Assembly (NCBI RefSeq): GCF_024622045.1
Contig: NZ_JANKBP010000022.1
DNA from: Rodentibacter caecimuris
GTDB taxonomy: Bacteria; Pseudomonadota; Gammaproteobacteria; Enterobacterales; Pasteurellaceae
Strand: one strand, 5' to 3'
DNA length: 29,441 bases
Positions within the stretch are counted from its first letter, which is position 1; every line of letters begins with the position of its first letter. The translations under genes and the position numbers were made by a program. The notes beneath the pieces are model-generated. The model did not search any database and was not told the DNA's origin. It worked only from the letters and a program-made list of their open reading frames with translations. Below are positions 1 through 6,181 of the stretch, piece by piece.

Positions 1-2
1 TT

Positions 3-854
3 TTTACCGGCATTGAGGCGGTTGATGACGTGCTTGGCGGGATTAATTCCACTGATATTGTGGTGGTGGCCGGTCGCCCCGGCACAGGTAAAACCGAGTT
101 TAGTTTAACGCTTACCCGCAACATTGCAAAAAACAAAGGTTCGGTGTTGTTTTTTAGCCTTGAAATGGGCAATTTCCAACTGGTCGATCGCCTGTTAAGT
201 GCAACAGGCCAAGTCGGTGTGAAGAAATTACGCAACCCACAAGAGCTTAATGAGCTTGATTATAACCGTTTAACGCAAGCTATCACCGAAGTGCGCAAGC
301 AAGAAGTTTATTTTGTCGATCGTGGTGGTTTATCCGCAGATGAAATTTGTGCAATTGCGGAAAATCATATCAACGAGAAAGGCACTCCCTCTGCGATAGT
401 GATTGATTATTTGGGTTTAATGAATCACAAGCAAGAACGCGGAATGAATCTTACACAAGCTATCGCTAATTCGATGAGCAAGCTCAAAATGTTTGCTAAA
501 AATTTCAATATTCCGCTGATTTTGCTTTGTCAGCTTAACCGTGATGTAGATAGCCGTGCGGTAAAACGACCGACCAATTCAGATTTACGTGATTCCGGTG
601 CGATTGAGCAAGACGCAAGCCAAATCATCATGCTTTACCGTGAGGGCGCATACAAGGCGGATACGGACAATCCTTATTCCGAAGCCATCATCACTAAAAA
701 TCGCTTTGGTGAACTTGGTACGGCTTATATGCGATTCGAGAAAGGGCATTTTGTGGATTGCGACCAAGCGCAAGCCTATCAATTCATCAATGAAAAACCG
801 CAACAAGTGAAACCTTATGCATCAAAATCCTATGGTAAAGGAGCAATGCAATGA
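3..854 (+). CDS. Replicative DNA helicase, DnaB-type C-terminal ATPase domain (5' partial)
   Basis: The frame is already open at base 3, so the N-terminus lies upstream of the window; the GTG at 30 is an internal codon, not a start. What is visible is a RecA-fold helicase core. It has Walker A GRPGTGKT at nt 72-95, a SLEM motif carrying the likely catalytic glutamate, Walker B IVIDYLG around nt 396-416, the QLNR sensor motif, and DLRDSGAIEQDA near nt 585-620, which in DnaB-family proteins precedes the arginine-finger region. The family unwinds DNA as a hexameric ring at the replication fork. The stop overlaps the next ATG (ATGA), so it is translationally coupled to the methyltransferase and is the last replication gene of the early operon. 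The tail after the ATPase core is rich in Gln and Lys and not conserved. Whether the missing part holds a DnaB N-terminal domain or a shorter phage-type N-terminus cannot be told. Confidence 0.9.
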   Translation, partial: FTGIEAVDDVLGGINSTDIVVVAGRPGTGKTEFSLTLTRNIAKNKGSVLFFSLEMGNFQLVDRLLSATGQVGVKKLRNPQELNELDYNRLTQAITEVRKQEVYFVDRGGLSADEICAIAENHINEKGTPSAIVIDYLGLMNHKQERGMNLTQAIANSMSKLKMFAKNFNIPLILLCQLNRDVDSRAVKRPTNSDLRDSGAIEQDASQIIMLYREGAYKADTDNPYSEAIITKNRFGELGTAYMRFEKGHFVDCDQAQAYQFINEKPQQVKPYASKSYGKGAMQ

Positions 855-1369
855 CCGAATTTAACAAAGACCACTATCGCACACCGAAGTATGTGTTTAA
901 TTGGCTTAACCGTCGCTTTCATTTCGACGTGGACGGCTGCGCGAGTAAAGAAAATGCACTTTGCGCAGAATATATTGATTCCAATTTTGACTTTTTAACT
1001 TGTTCAATGCGTGGATTTCAAAATTCATGTGAGAAAGAGAATTTGAGAATTTTTGTCAATCCGCCATATAGCGACCCTTTGCCCTTTGTAAAGCGTGCGG
1101 CGGAACTTAAAGAAGCAGGTTATCTCGTGGTGATGTTGTTACCGGCAGATAAAAGCACCAAGTGGTACAAAGTGATTCAAGAAAACGCCACGGAAGTTAT
1201 CGATATTATTGGCGGTCGAATTAATTTCCTTCATCCGGTTACAGGTGAGGAAGTCAAAGGCAATAACAAAGGTTCAATGGTGGCGGTGTTCGATCCGTTT
1301 ATGCAGGGGTTCGTTACTCGTCAAGTAAGTTTAGATTTTGTGAAAAAGGTCGGTGGGTATGGATCATAA
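851..1369 (+). CDS. dam: Phage N-6-adenine DNA methyltransferase (Dam, PF05869-type)
   Basis: The 172-aa protein matches the short phage DNA N-6-adenine methyltransferase family in length and layout. It has an N-terminal DHYRTPKYVFNWLN segment, an FDVDGCAS motif near residues 25-32 that probably takes part in AdoMet binding, and the catalytic NPPY tetrad at residues 70-73 followed by SDPLPFV. The product would methylate adenine N6 in phage DNA, which may protect it from host restriction or affect replication control; its target site cannot be read from sequence. The start overlaps the helicase stop by 4 nt and the stop overlaps the start of ninB, so three genes form a tightly coupled early operon. 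No associated restriction enzyme gene is nearby, so this is an orphan methylase. Confidence 0.88.
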   Translation: MTEFNKDHYRTPKYVFNWLNRRFHFDVDGCASKENALCAEYIDSNFDFLTCSMRGFQNSCEKENLRIFVNPPYSDPLPFVKRAAELKEAGYLVVMLLPADKSTKWYKVIQENATEVIDIIGGRINFLHPVTGEEVKGNNKGSMVAVFDPFMQGFVTRQVSLDFVKKVGGYGS

Positions 1370-1787
1370 TTATCCTCGAATGTATTTGATTAACGAAGCA
1401 GTACGAAATCGGGTAATTGAAACTATTCGCCAGTTGCCTATTAGTGATTCAGATCCGCTTGTAGTGGAAATTAAAGTTAAAACCCGTTCAATGGAACAGA
1501 ACGATAAATTTCACGCAATGCTTGGCGATATATCAAAACAGGCATTATGGCAGGGTGATAAATACGATTTATACGGTTGGAAAAATCTCCTTGTTAGCGG
1601 ACATACTATTGCGACTAAACTCCCGTATAAATTGGTTACAGGCATTGAGGGAGAATTAGTGAATGTGCGTGAGCAAACTTCCAAAATGGGCGTGAAACGA
1701 ATGGCGAGTTTAATTGAATATACCACCGCTTGGGGAGTAAATAACGGTGTACGCTTTAATGATAAATGGGGATTTTGGGGAAGATAA
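1359..1787 (+). CDS. ninB: NinB-family recombination protein
   Basis: The 142-aa product resembles NinB (lambda Orf), a recombination mediator that binds single-stranded DNA and SSB and can stand in for RecFOR during phage recombination. Recognisable features are the central SMEQNDKFHAMLGDISKQ segment, the DLYGWKNLLVSG segment and the C-terminal TSKMGVKRMASLIEYTTAWG block. An in-frame GTG lies two codons upstream at 1353, but the ATG at 1359 is preferred. It overlaps the end of the methyltransferase gene by 11 nt. In lambdoid phages ninB and ninG are close together in the nin region; here 1.7 kb of reverse-strand genes separate them, which suggests later insertion of an accessory island. Confidence 0.85.
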   Translation: MDHNYPRMYLINEAVRNRVIETIRQLPISDSDPLVVEIKVKTRSMEQNDKFHAMLGDISKQALWQGDKYDLYGWKNLLVSGHTIATKLPYKLVTGIEGELVNVREQTSKMGVKRMASLIEYTTAWGVNNGVRFNDKWGFWGR

Positions 1788-1807
1788 AACCGCACCGAAG
1801 TGCGGTT
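1788..1807 (-). terminator. Hairpin with UUCG loop between convergent genes
   Basis: The arms AACCGCAC and GTGCGGTT form a perfect 8-bp stem. Read on the minus strand the loop is TTCG and the stem is followed by TTATCTT, giving four T residues in a row; it sits 15 nt past the end of the KilA-N gene and would terminate it. On the plus strand it follows ninB by one base but lacks a T-run. The right half contains the uptake-signal core AAGTGCGGT (1798-1806), a common dual use in Haemophilus relatives. Confidence 0.7.
1798..1806 (+). repeat. Haemophilus-type uptake signal core
   Basis: Exact AAGTGCGGT, within the hairpin after ninB. Confidence 0.75.
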
Positions 1808-1822
1808 GGTTTGGGTTGGGTT

Positions 1823-2464
1823 TTAGAAATTTATTTTGATCGCTTTTAAATCAAATTGGCGTAAGTGTTTTAGTACTCGCCAATTCGTCATTGGGTCAAT
1901 GTCAAAACTTGCGGTTAGTCGGTTTAAGATTTGGTTGGTTGAGCGTAGCACGCTTAAATATTCGTAAGCCTGTCCGTAAATTTGTCCGCTCATATTTGAA
2001 CCTAAAACATCAAAGGCTTTTTCAATGTGTTGGAATGTGCCTACGCCACGTTTGAAAGCAAACCAGAGCCAAGCAAGTTCTTGAAGCTCATACTCGGTAA
2101 ATTCAAAGGTGAATTTCTTTTCAGGTTCGGGTAAAGCAAGTTGTTTCGGTGGCTCAATCTGATTTAAGAACGCTCTGAGGACGACAAGGTGAAAAGCAGG
2201 GCTTATCCATGCAGCGTAGGCGATAACGAGTTCTTTACAGGCGTATGTGCCACCTTGTGAACCTCGAATTATTTTAAATGTACAGATCTGTACATTTGAA
2301 TTTTCACTCTCAATTGCTGAAATAAGATCTTTTGTTTGATCTAAGCGAAGAAAATGAGAGGGGCGATGTTTTTCAGCTACGCCACTAAGAGAGTGAAGAT
2401 CATTTAAAGCGTAAAGGTTATCAAGAGTGCGGATTGAAGTGTTAAGAATAGTTAGATTTGACAT
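1823..2464 (-). CDS. KilA-N domain protein, antirepressor-type (copy 1)
   Basis: The 213-aa protein has a KilA-N-like DNA-binding domain at about residues 10-105: HRPSHFLR followed by an helical acidic stretch, then IRGSQGGTYACKELVIAYAAWISPAFHLVVLRAFL, where the GGTYA...AAWISP pattern is the family hallmark. The C-terminal half (about residues 110-213) is predicted helical and shared with the second copy at 25049-25708 (LALP-PE--FT motif, ELAWLW/DLCWLW, DILGS). It lies behind a C4-like RNA leader, as antirepressor operons do, so a role in lifting prophage repression or in early regulation is likely; this is inference from family and context. GAAGGA stands 9 nt before the ATG. It is transcribed against the surrounding operon. 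Unlike copy 2, no ant gene follows. A perfect 22-bp palindrome lies within the coding sequence at 2276-2297. Confidence 0.75.
   Translation of the reverse strand: MSNLTILNTSIRTLDNLYALNDLHSLSGVAEKHRPSHFLRLDQTKDLISAIESENSNVQICTFKIIRGSQGGTYACKELVIAYAAWISPAFHLVVLRAFLNQIEPPKQLALPEPEKKFTFEFTEYELQELAWLWFAFKRGVGTFQHIEKAFDVLGSNMSGQIYGQAYEYLSVLRSTNQILNRLTASFDIDPMTNWRVLKHLRQFDLKAIKINF
2276..2297. repeat. Perfect 22-bp palindrome inside the KilA-N gene
   Basis: The arms AAATGTACAGA and TCTGTACATTT abut without a spacer. The palindrome encodes part of the strand just before the conserved IRG..GG motif. About 0.007 such perfect 22-bp palindromes are expected by chance in a window of this size. Confidence 0.85.
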
Positions 2465-2492
2465 ACTTTGTTCCTTCTACGAAAAGAAATGG

Positions 2493-2571
2493 TGATCGAG
2501 TGGTTCGTAGGCTGAACAAAGACAGCTGGACGTATTTCCCGAAGGTATTGTATTAGTCGCCCACTCGATCA
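2493..2571 (-). ncRNA. C4-like antisense RNA element (copy 1)
   Basis: This 79-nt element on the minus strand is closed by an 11-bp helix (TGATCGAGTGG with CCACTCGATCA). Inside are a CC-UUCG-GG mini-hairpin and a hairpin GCUG/CAGC with an 8-nt loop. The copy at 24932-25009 keeps the internal sequence GCGACTAATACAATACCTTC exactly but has different bases in both helices that still pair, so structure rather than sequence is conserved there. Size, position directly upstream of an antirepressor-type gene, and two-hairpin layout agree with C4 RNAs of P1/P7 and other prophages, which repress antirepressor translation by pairing near its ribosome binding site. The loop CCTTC could pair with GAAGG in the KilA-N ribosome binding region at 2471-2478. 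Family membership is from memory, not from a covariance search. Confidence 0.72.
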
Positions 2572-2697
2572 TAGATTGTAAATTACCTTTTTGTACAAAA
2601 ATTGTGGGAAAGAGAAAAGAGATCACAAATTTTGGACACAAAAAAATCACGCTGACGGGGTGAATTACCGCTTTGTTTATAAGGCTACGACACCTTG
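2493..2697 (-). repeat. Leader repeat, copy 1 (homologous to 24807-25009)
   Basis: The reverse strand of this 205-nt stretch is alignable along its whole length with the leader of the second KilA-N gene. Shared blocks include CAAGGT, AGCCTTAT, CCGTCAGCGTGATTTTTTT, AAAATTTGTGATCTCTTT and the C4-like core. The block TCAC-N-C...GCGTGA followed by seven T residues looks like a weak terminator. Copy 1 also has a 14-bp palindrome TTTTTGTACAAAAA at 2588-2601, absent from copy 2, that could be an operator. A reading frame without ATG crosses the leader, and an ATG at 2572 opens a 31-aa frame (to 2477) over the C4 core; translation is unproven. Confidence 0.8.
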
Positions 2698-2705
2698 GAA
2701 TAAAT

Positions 2706-2739
2706 CCTACCCTTGAACGTTGGGATTGTCAAGGGTAGG
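2706..2739 (-). terminator. Stem-loop after hicB
   Basis: Perfect 11-bp inverted repeat: CCTACCCTTGA at 2706-2716 and TCAAGGGTAGG at 2729-2739, with a 12-nt loop. It lies 7 nt past the hicB stop on the minus strand and just outside the leader repeat. There is only a short AT-rich tail and no long T-run, so it could be a terminator or an mRNA-stabilising hairpin. Confidence 0.55.
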
Positions 2740-2745
2740 GCGAGA

Positions 2746-3201
2746 TTATGCCCGCTCCATTCCTGCGTAGGAACCAGCAAATAGCTCTTTCTGTGCTGCA
2801 ACCGCTAAGAAGTGGCTGCGATCGCGATAGAGTGAATTATTGGCAACACGGTTATCAATGTTGTGGAGTAGATATTGCGGAATGCTGATATTGATTCGTT
2901 GTTTTTTTCCGAAAAATTCAGACACATCAATATCAACTAATAACCAAGTGTCGCAATACTCATAATCTTCGTGTTTTTGATATTCGGCAAAACCGAGATC
3001 TTTGATTGTAGAAAAATCAAAGCCTGTTTCTGCCATATCTTCAAGAACAAGGTGAATAGCGTCCGTTACCATTGGCAAAATATCTTCAATTTTGTCAGCG
3101 GCACTAATGCAGTGGTAAAGGTCGTTAGACAATGCGGGAACATAAAGCCCGATTGCGGTTTTATCATCTTTCGGCATTTCAACGCCGATAGTAAATAACA
3201 T
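2746..3201 (-). CDS. hicB: HicB-type antitoxin
   Basis: The 151-aa protein has the two-part HicB layout: an N-terminal partial RNase H-like fold (FTIGVEMPKDDKTAIGLYVP through about residue 70) that binds and blocks HicA, and a C-terminal ribbon-helix-helix DNA-binding segment (RINISIPQYLLHNIDNRVAN...RSHFLAVAAQKEL, about residues 100-140). The ATG at 3201 has AAGGAG 7 nt upstream and is preferred to a TTG six bases earlier. It is encoded 28 nt after hicA on the same strand, the usual toxin-first order. HicB proteins with this C-terminal domain normally repress their own operon. It probably stabilises the prophage or acts in phage defence. Confidence 0.87.
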   Translation of the reverse strand: MLFTIGVEMPKDDKTAIGLYVPALSNDLYHCISAADKIEDILPMVTDAIHLVLEDMAETGFDFSTIKDLGFAEYQKHEDYEYCDTWLLVDIDVSEFFGKKQRINISIPQYLLHNIDNRVANNSLYRDRSHFLAVAAQKELFAGSYAGMERA

Positions 3202-3229
3202 AAGCAAGCTCCTTGTTAGCTCGGCGGAG

Positions 3230-3412
3230 CTAAAGCCCCGCCGATTTTTTGATGGATTTTAAAGTTCCGATGGCTAAATCCTTTTTCGGGTGGGGAACTG
3301 GAAAGGTTTTTCCGGTTTTAGGCGAGTACCAAATTTGATGATCGCCTTTTCCCATTCGTTTGAGATAACAGCCGTGAGCTTTAAGCTCCGAGATTAAGTC
3401 AGCTGAGTGCAT
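3230..3412 (-). CDS. hicA: HicA-type mRNA interferase toxin
   Basis: The 60-aa product is a typical HicA double-stranded-RNA-binding-fold ribonuclease: SADLISELKAHGCYLKRMGKGDHQIW with the presumed catalytic histidine H25, then TGKTFPVPHPKKDLAIGTLKSIKKSAG, where PVPHP...GTLKSI-K-AG is diagnostic. The family cleaves mRNA and tmRNA and stops translation until bound by HicB. The ATG at 3412 has AGGAGGAA just upstream. Longer upstream in-frame starts are rejected because they would run through the promoter. It is the first gene of a two-gene reverse-strand operon. Confidence 0.9.
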   Translation of the reverse strand: MHSADLISELKAHGCYLKRMGKGDHQIWYSPKTGKTFPVPHPKKDLAIGTLKSIKKSAGL

Positions 3413-3442
3413 GCTTCCTCCTGTTGTCTTAATCTGGAAATA

Positions 3443-3471
3443 ATTATACACACAACAAACACATGTTTCAA
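3443..3471 (-). promoter_or_regulatory. Promoter of hicAB
   Basis: On the minus strand: -35 TTGAAA (3471-3466), a 17-nt spacer, and a perfect -10 TATAAT (3448-3443), about 30 nt before the hicA start. AAACA-CA-TGTTT, an imperfect dyad over the -35 region, could be the HicB operator. Confidence 0.75.
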
Positions 3472-3498
3472 TGAGTTTAATAATTTTAGGGAGAAATA

Positions 3499-4056
3499 AT
3501 GCGAGTGAAACCACTCAAACCGAAGAAATGCAAAGTGTGCAGTAAAGAATTTACTCCGTTTAACTCAATGCAAAAGGCTTGTTCTCCAAAATGCGCAATA
3601 GAGCTCGTTCGAAATAACTCACAGAAAGCCCGAGAGAAAGCGGAGATGCAAAGGCTAAGGGAACGTAAGGTTAAATTAAAAAGTCGCTCAGAATGGCTGA
3701 AAGAGGCGCAATCGGTATTTAATAAATTCATTCGTCTGAGGGATAAAGACGAGCCTTGTATCAGTTGTGGTCGCTATCATCAAGGGCAATGGCACGCAGG
3801 ACATTATCGCAGTGTTGGGGCTGCACCTGAATTAAGATTTTGTGAGTTGAATGTCCATAAACAATGCCAACCGTGCAATAACCATAAAAGCGGAAATGTG
3901 ATTGAGTATCGAATTAATTTGGTAAGAAAAATCGGTGCAGATAAAGTCGAGTGGCTCGAACGCCAAGACCACGATCCGAAAAAGTACACGATCGAAGATT
4001 GCAAAGAAATTATTCAGTATTACAAAGAACAAATTAAAGGGATGACTGATGCGTAA
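3499..4056 (+). CDS. ninG: NinG-family recombination protein (Rap-type)
   Basis: The 185-aa protein matches NinG/Rap, the Holliday-junction/D-loop endonuclease of lambdoid phages. It starts with a zinc-binding CKVCSKEF...ACSPKC knuckle (residues 11-33), has a basic helical linker, then an HNH-like core with CISCGRYHQGQWHAGHYRSVG and CQPCNNHKSGN, in which the Cys pairs and His residues would bind metal. The ATG is preceded by AGGGAG at 7-nt spacing. The gene diverges from hicA and its last codons overlap the Q gene by 8 nt, so the two are coupled. Its promoter is unclear; it is probably still read from the early rightward operon through the inverted island. Confidence 0.9.
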   Translation: MRVKPLKPKKCKVCSKEFTPFNSMQKACSPKCAIELVRNNSQKAREKAEMQRLRERKVKLKSRSEWLKEAQSVFNKFIRLRDKDEPCISCGRYHQGQWHAGHYRSVGAAPELRFCELNVHKQCQPCNNHKSGNVIEYRINLVRKIGADKVEWLERQDHDPKKYTIEDCKEIIQYYKEQIKGMTDA

Positions 4057-4555
4057 ATTTAGCGATTTAACTTTAACAAGTGAGCAAGAACGATTTGTTG
4101 ATGAATGGATGTACAAATGGGGAGCTTGGGTGCGTTCCGGTAGGCTTAATAAGGCTCAAGTGAATATTATCGCTAGATTAATGCAATCGGTAATTCCGGC
4201 TGAGCCCAGTGAGCCAATTTGTAATGATGATGAAGGAGTTATGATTAGTCAGGTTGTGGAACAATTCTTTGTAAAAAATGACCGAATTTTACATTTTATT
4301 TTGTTTGCTTACTACGTAAATAAACGTACTGTAAATTTTATTGCCAATAAACTACGTGAAAATTGCGGAGAGATTCAAATGCAGCCTTGTGCAGGTAAAC
4401 CAAATATTCGAGTGCCTAGCGCGCTTACTATGCGTAGAAAAATTGAAAAAGAATTGATGTTTGCAAAATCAATAATTCACGAATTGCTTGTAACTGGTTT
4501 TGTATTGTTGCGAACTGGTCGAGAAAATGCAAAAAATATTAAAATCACTTATTGA
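4049..4555 (+). CDS. Phage antitermination protein Q-type
   Basis: The 168-aa protein resembles the phage antiterminator Q family (PF06530-type): an N-terminal WMYKWGAWVRSGRL segment, CNDDEGVMISQVVEQFF around residues 58-75, then FILFAYYVNKRTVNFIANKL, a helix-turn-helix-like part. These proteins bind a site at the late promoter and modify RNA polymerase so that it ignores terminators in the late operon. The location fits well: a promoter overlaps its stop codon and a strong terminator follows 50 nt further on, the classical Q-pR'-tR' layout, and the lysis genes come next. Start overlaps ninG by 8 nt. Confidence 0.83.
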   Translation: MRKFSDLTLTSEQERFVDEWMYKWGAWVRSGRLNKAQVNIIARLMQSVIPAEPSEPICNDDEGVMISQVVEQFFVKNDRILHFILFAYYVNKRTVNFIANKLRENCGEIQMQPCAGKPNIRVPSALTMRRKIEKELMFAKSIIHELLVTGFVLLRTGRENAKNIKITY

Positions 4556-4580
4556 CTATCTTGATAACTTGATATACTAT
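4552..4580 (+). promoter_or_regulatory. Late promoter (pR'-like)
   Basis: -35 TTGACT (4552-4557), 17-nt spacer, -10 TACTAT (4575-4580). An alternative -10 TATACT at 15-nt spacing overlaps it. It overlaps the Q stop codon and lies upstream of the 4632-4666 terminator, where a Q-dependent late promoter is expected. Confidence 0.65.
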
Positions 4581-4631
4581 TTCAGTATATGGTGGTCGTT
4601 GTGTAACTGATGTTCACCGAATGAATTTAGT

Positions 4632-4666
4632 AGCCCTGATTGGTTTAACCCGTCAGGGCTTTTTAT
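4632..4666 (+). terminator. Late leader terminator (tR'-like)
   Basis: AGCCCTGA and TCAGGGCT form a perfect 8-bp stem with a 13-nt loop, followed directly by a run of T residues (CTTTTTATTT). It would end the short leader transcript from the promoter at 4552 unless Q-modified polymerase reads through. Confidence 0.85.
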
Positions 4667-4723
4667 TTGAGATGAATTAATCTATAACCGTTTATTATTC
4701 GTCCATTTAGATAAGGACAAATT

Positions 4724-5248
4724 ATGTCATTTGAGAAACGAAAAAAGCTCGCTGATTTAAAAGCGGATAGCAATGCATTATTTGAACATCGTTTAGCTGT
4801 TTTGCTTGAGAAGAAAAAGCAAGTTGTTTCTTCAATACGTGACGAAGCGATTTACTTTCTTAATGAGCAAGGATTTTCTATCAATAAATCTGTCTTAGTG
4901 AATTCTCCACTACAAGTAGAGGCTGATTACAAAGGCTCAATGAAAATTAAGATTGTGCTTTCAGATCCTGCTGATAGCTTTATGGGAGCTGATATTATTC
5001 TTGATGTTGATTATTTAAAGCAAAAATTTGAGTTTACTGTAGATTTATTTAGACAATCATTTGATACCATTTGGGAAGATGATTTAGACAAAGCAATTTT
5101 AGACTATATCAGCCAAAATGAGAAAATTTCTGAACTCAATGCGGCAGATATTAACGGGAATTATAAAATCACTTTAATTAAATCACAAAATCAAAAAACG
5201 GAATTTGAAAATATTTCCGATGTATTGAAATTCGTTTTAGAAATGTAA
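4724..5248 (+). CDS. Hypothetical protein, 174 aa, between two late-leader terminators
   Basis: I do not recognise this protein. It has AAGGA 9 nt before the ATG. The N-terminal 45 residues are strongly charged and helical (KKLADLKADSNALFEHRLAVLLEKKK), probably a coiled coil; the rest looks like a mixed alpha/beta domain with strands such as KIKIVLSD and ADIILDVDYL. There is no signal peptide or membrane segment. The coding sequence is AT-rich compared with the head genes. It is bracketed by the terminator at 4632-4666 and the one at 5381-5407, so it needs either antitermination or its own promoter. A cargo (moron-like) gene or a late accessory gene are both possible. Confidence 0.6.
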   Translation: MSFEKRKKLADLKADSNALFEHRLAVLLEKKKQVVSSIRDEAIYFLNEQGFSINKSVLVNSPLQVEADYKGSMKIKIVLSDPADSFMGADIILDVDYLKQKFEFTVDLFRQSFDTIWEDDLDKAILDYISQNEKISELNAADINGNYKITLIKSQNQKTEFENISDVLKFVLEM

Positions 5249-5424
5249 AGAAGGAAAGACGGGGCTAGTGCTAGACGCTATCGGTGGAGAGGGTTAGAAA
5301 GTGTACATATCTAATTTTTCAGTGCTTCCGTGAGCTTAAGGCTCGACCGAATTAAAAATTAATTGATGAGATAACTTACAAGCTCAGTTTGATAACTGGG
5401 CTTTTTTATATAACAGGTTTTATT
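5249..5424 (+). other. Non-coding interval before the holin
   Basis: No convincing gene is seen in these 176 nt. The stretch holds a small stem GAGC-TTAAG-GCTC near 5332 and the terminator at 5381-5407. It could be the 3' region of the upstream gene or a small RNA. Confidence 0.4.
5381..5407 (+). terminator. Intrinsic terminator upstream of the holin
   Basis: AGCTCAGTT and AACTGGGCT pair over 9 bp with one G-U wobble and a 4-nt loop TGAT, followed by six T residues. The holin ATG is only 18 nt further on, so the lysis genes must be reached by read-through, consistent with Q control. Confidence 0.85.
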
Positions 5425-5748
5425 ATGCCGACTAAAGATCCAAATAGCTGGGAATCTTTTTTACGCTGGCTCCCTTTGGTGATTATTGGGTTATTTGCCG
5501 GCGTAGCGAAATATGCAAGTGATATTCAAGCCGGAAAGCTCCACTTTAGCGTGGGGCTTTTTTTATGCCAAGTGGTTGTATCTATGTTTGCCGGTTGGAT
5601 TGGTGGATTGTTATGTTTATATTCCGGTTTAGGGCTTGAGCTTACCTGTGTTGGTGCTGGACTTGCTGGTTACGGTGGGGGCGCAGTGCTTAATGCAATT
5701 TGGCGCGGTTTCTTCGTGTCTAAACTGGGGATTAAAGATGAAAATTAG
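5425..5748 (+). CDS. Holin (LydA/holin_3_3-like)
   Basis: This is a 107-aa integral membrane protein with three hydrophobic segments: about residues 14-32 (LPLVIIGLFAGVAKY), 43-63 (GLFLCQVVVSMFAGWIGG) and 66-90 (glycine-rich, GLELTCVGAGLAGYGGG). The N-terminus MPTKDPNSWESF is polar and the C-terminus is charged. Holins open the inner membrane at a set time and let the endolysin out. The family call rests on size, topology and place directly before a lysozyme that lacks a signal peptide. The ATG at 5425 is chosen because the upstream in-frame start lies inside the terminator. The 3' end overlaps the endolysin start by 11 nt. Confidence 0.82.
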   Translation: MPTKDPNSWESFLRWLPLVIIGLFAGVAKYASDIQAGKLHFSVGLFLCQVVVSMFAGWIGGLLCLYSGLGLELTCVGAGLAGYGGGAVLNAIWRGFFVSKLGIKDEN

Positions 5749-6181
5749 TGAAAAAGGAATTGAATTTATTCGTCAGGCAGAGGGTGAGAAATTAACTGCA
5801 TATCCTGACATTGTTGGGGTTTGGACGATTGGTGTCGGGCATACCGGATTTGTGGATGGAAAATCGGTCTCACGTGGAATGACAATTACGAAAGAAAAAT
5901 CCAAAGAGATTTTGATTGCGGATTTAAAGCGTTTTGAACGTGCGGTCATTTCTGCCGTTAAAGTTTCCCTCACTCAAAATCAGTTTGATGCACTTGTTAG
6001 CCTTGCATTTAATATTGGCGAAGGTGCTTTTACCCGTTCAACGCTGGTGAAAAAACTCAATGCCGGCGATTATAAAGGCGCAGCGGAACAATTCCTTGTT
6101 TGGAAAAATGCCGGTGGGCGAGTGTCACAAGGTTTACTCAATCGGCGTAAACGCGAGAAAGCGATGTTTGAGGTGTCTTGA
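5738..6181 (+). CDS. Endolysin, GH24 lysozyme (T4/P22-type)
   Basis: The 147-aa muramidase has the GH24 catalytic triad spacing E-x8-D-x5-T: E15 in RQAEGEK, D24 in YPD, T30 in VWTIGVGHT. Further family marks are LTQNQFDALVSLAFNIG and the C-terminal GLLNRRKREKAMF. It cleaves the glycan strands of peptidoglycan. There is no signal peptide or N-terminal signal-anchor, so it needs the holin to reach the periplasm. The start lies within the holin end and the stop overlaps the Rz ATG (TGATG), so the lysis genes are coupled. Confidence 0.95.
   Translation: MKISEKGIEFIRQAEGEKLTAYPDIVGVWTIGVGHTGFVDGKSVSRGMTITKEKSKEILIADLKRFERAVISAVKVSLTQNQFDALVSLAFNIGEGAFTRSTLVKKLNAGDYKGAAEQFLVWKNAGGRVSQGLLNRRKREKAMFEVS

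Noticed and set aside
2477..2650. Icd-like leader peptide as a coding gene over C4-like copy 1
   Set aside because: A frame is open (GTG 2650 or ATG 2572 to 2477) and part is shared with copy 2, but the sharing is explained by RNA conservation, the frame breaks in copy 2 and no ribosome binding site is seen; noted in the leader entry only.
4556..4723. tRNA or small gene between Q and the 174-aa gene
   Set aside because: No cloverleaf can be drawn and frames are very short; promoter plus terminator account for the interval.
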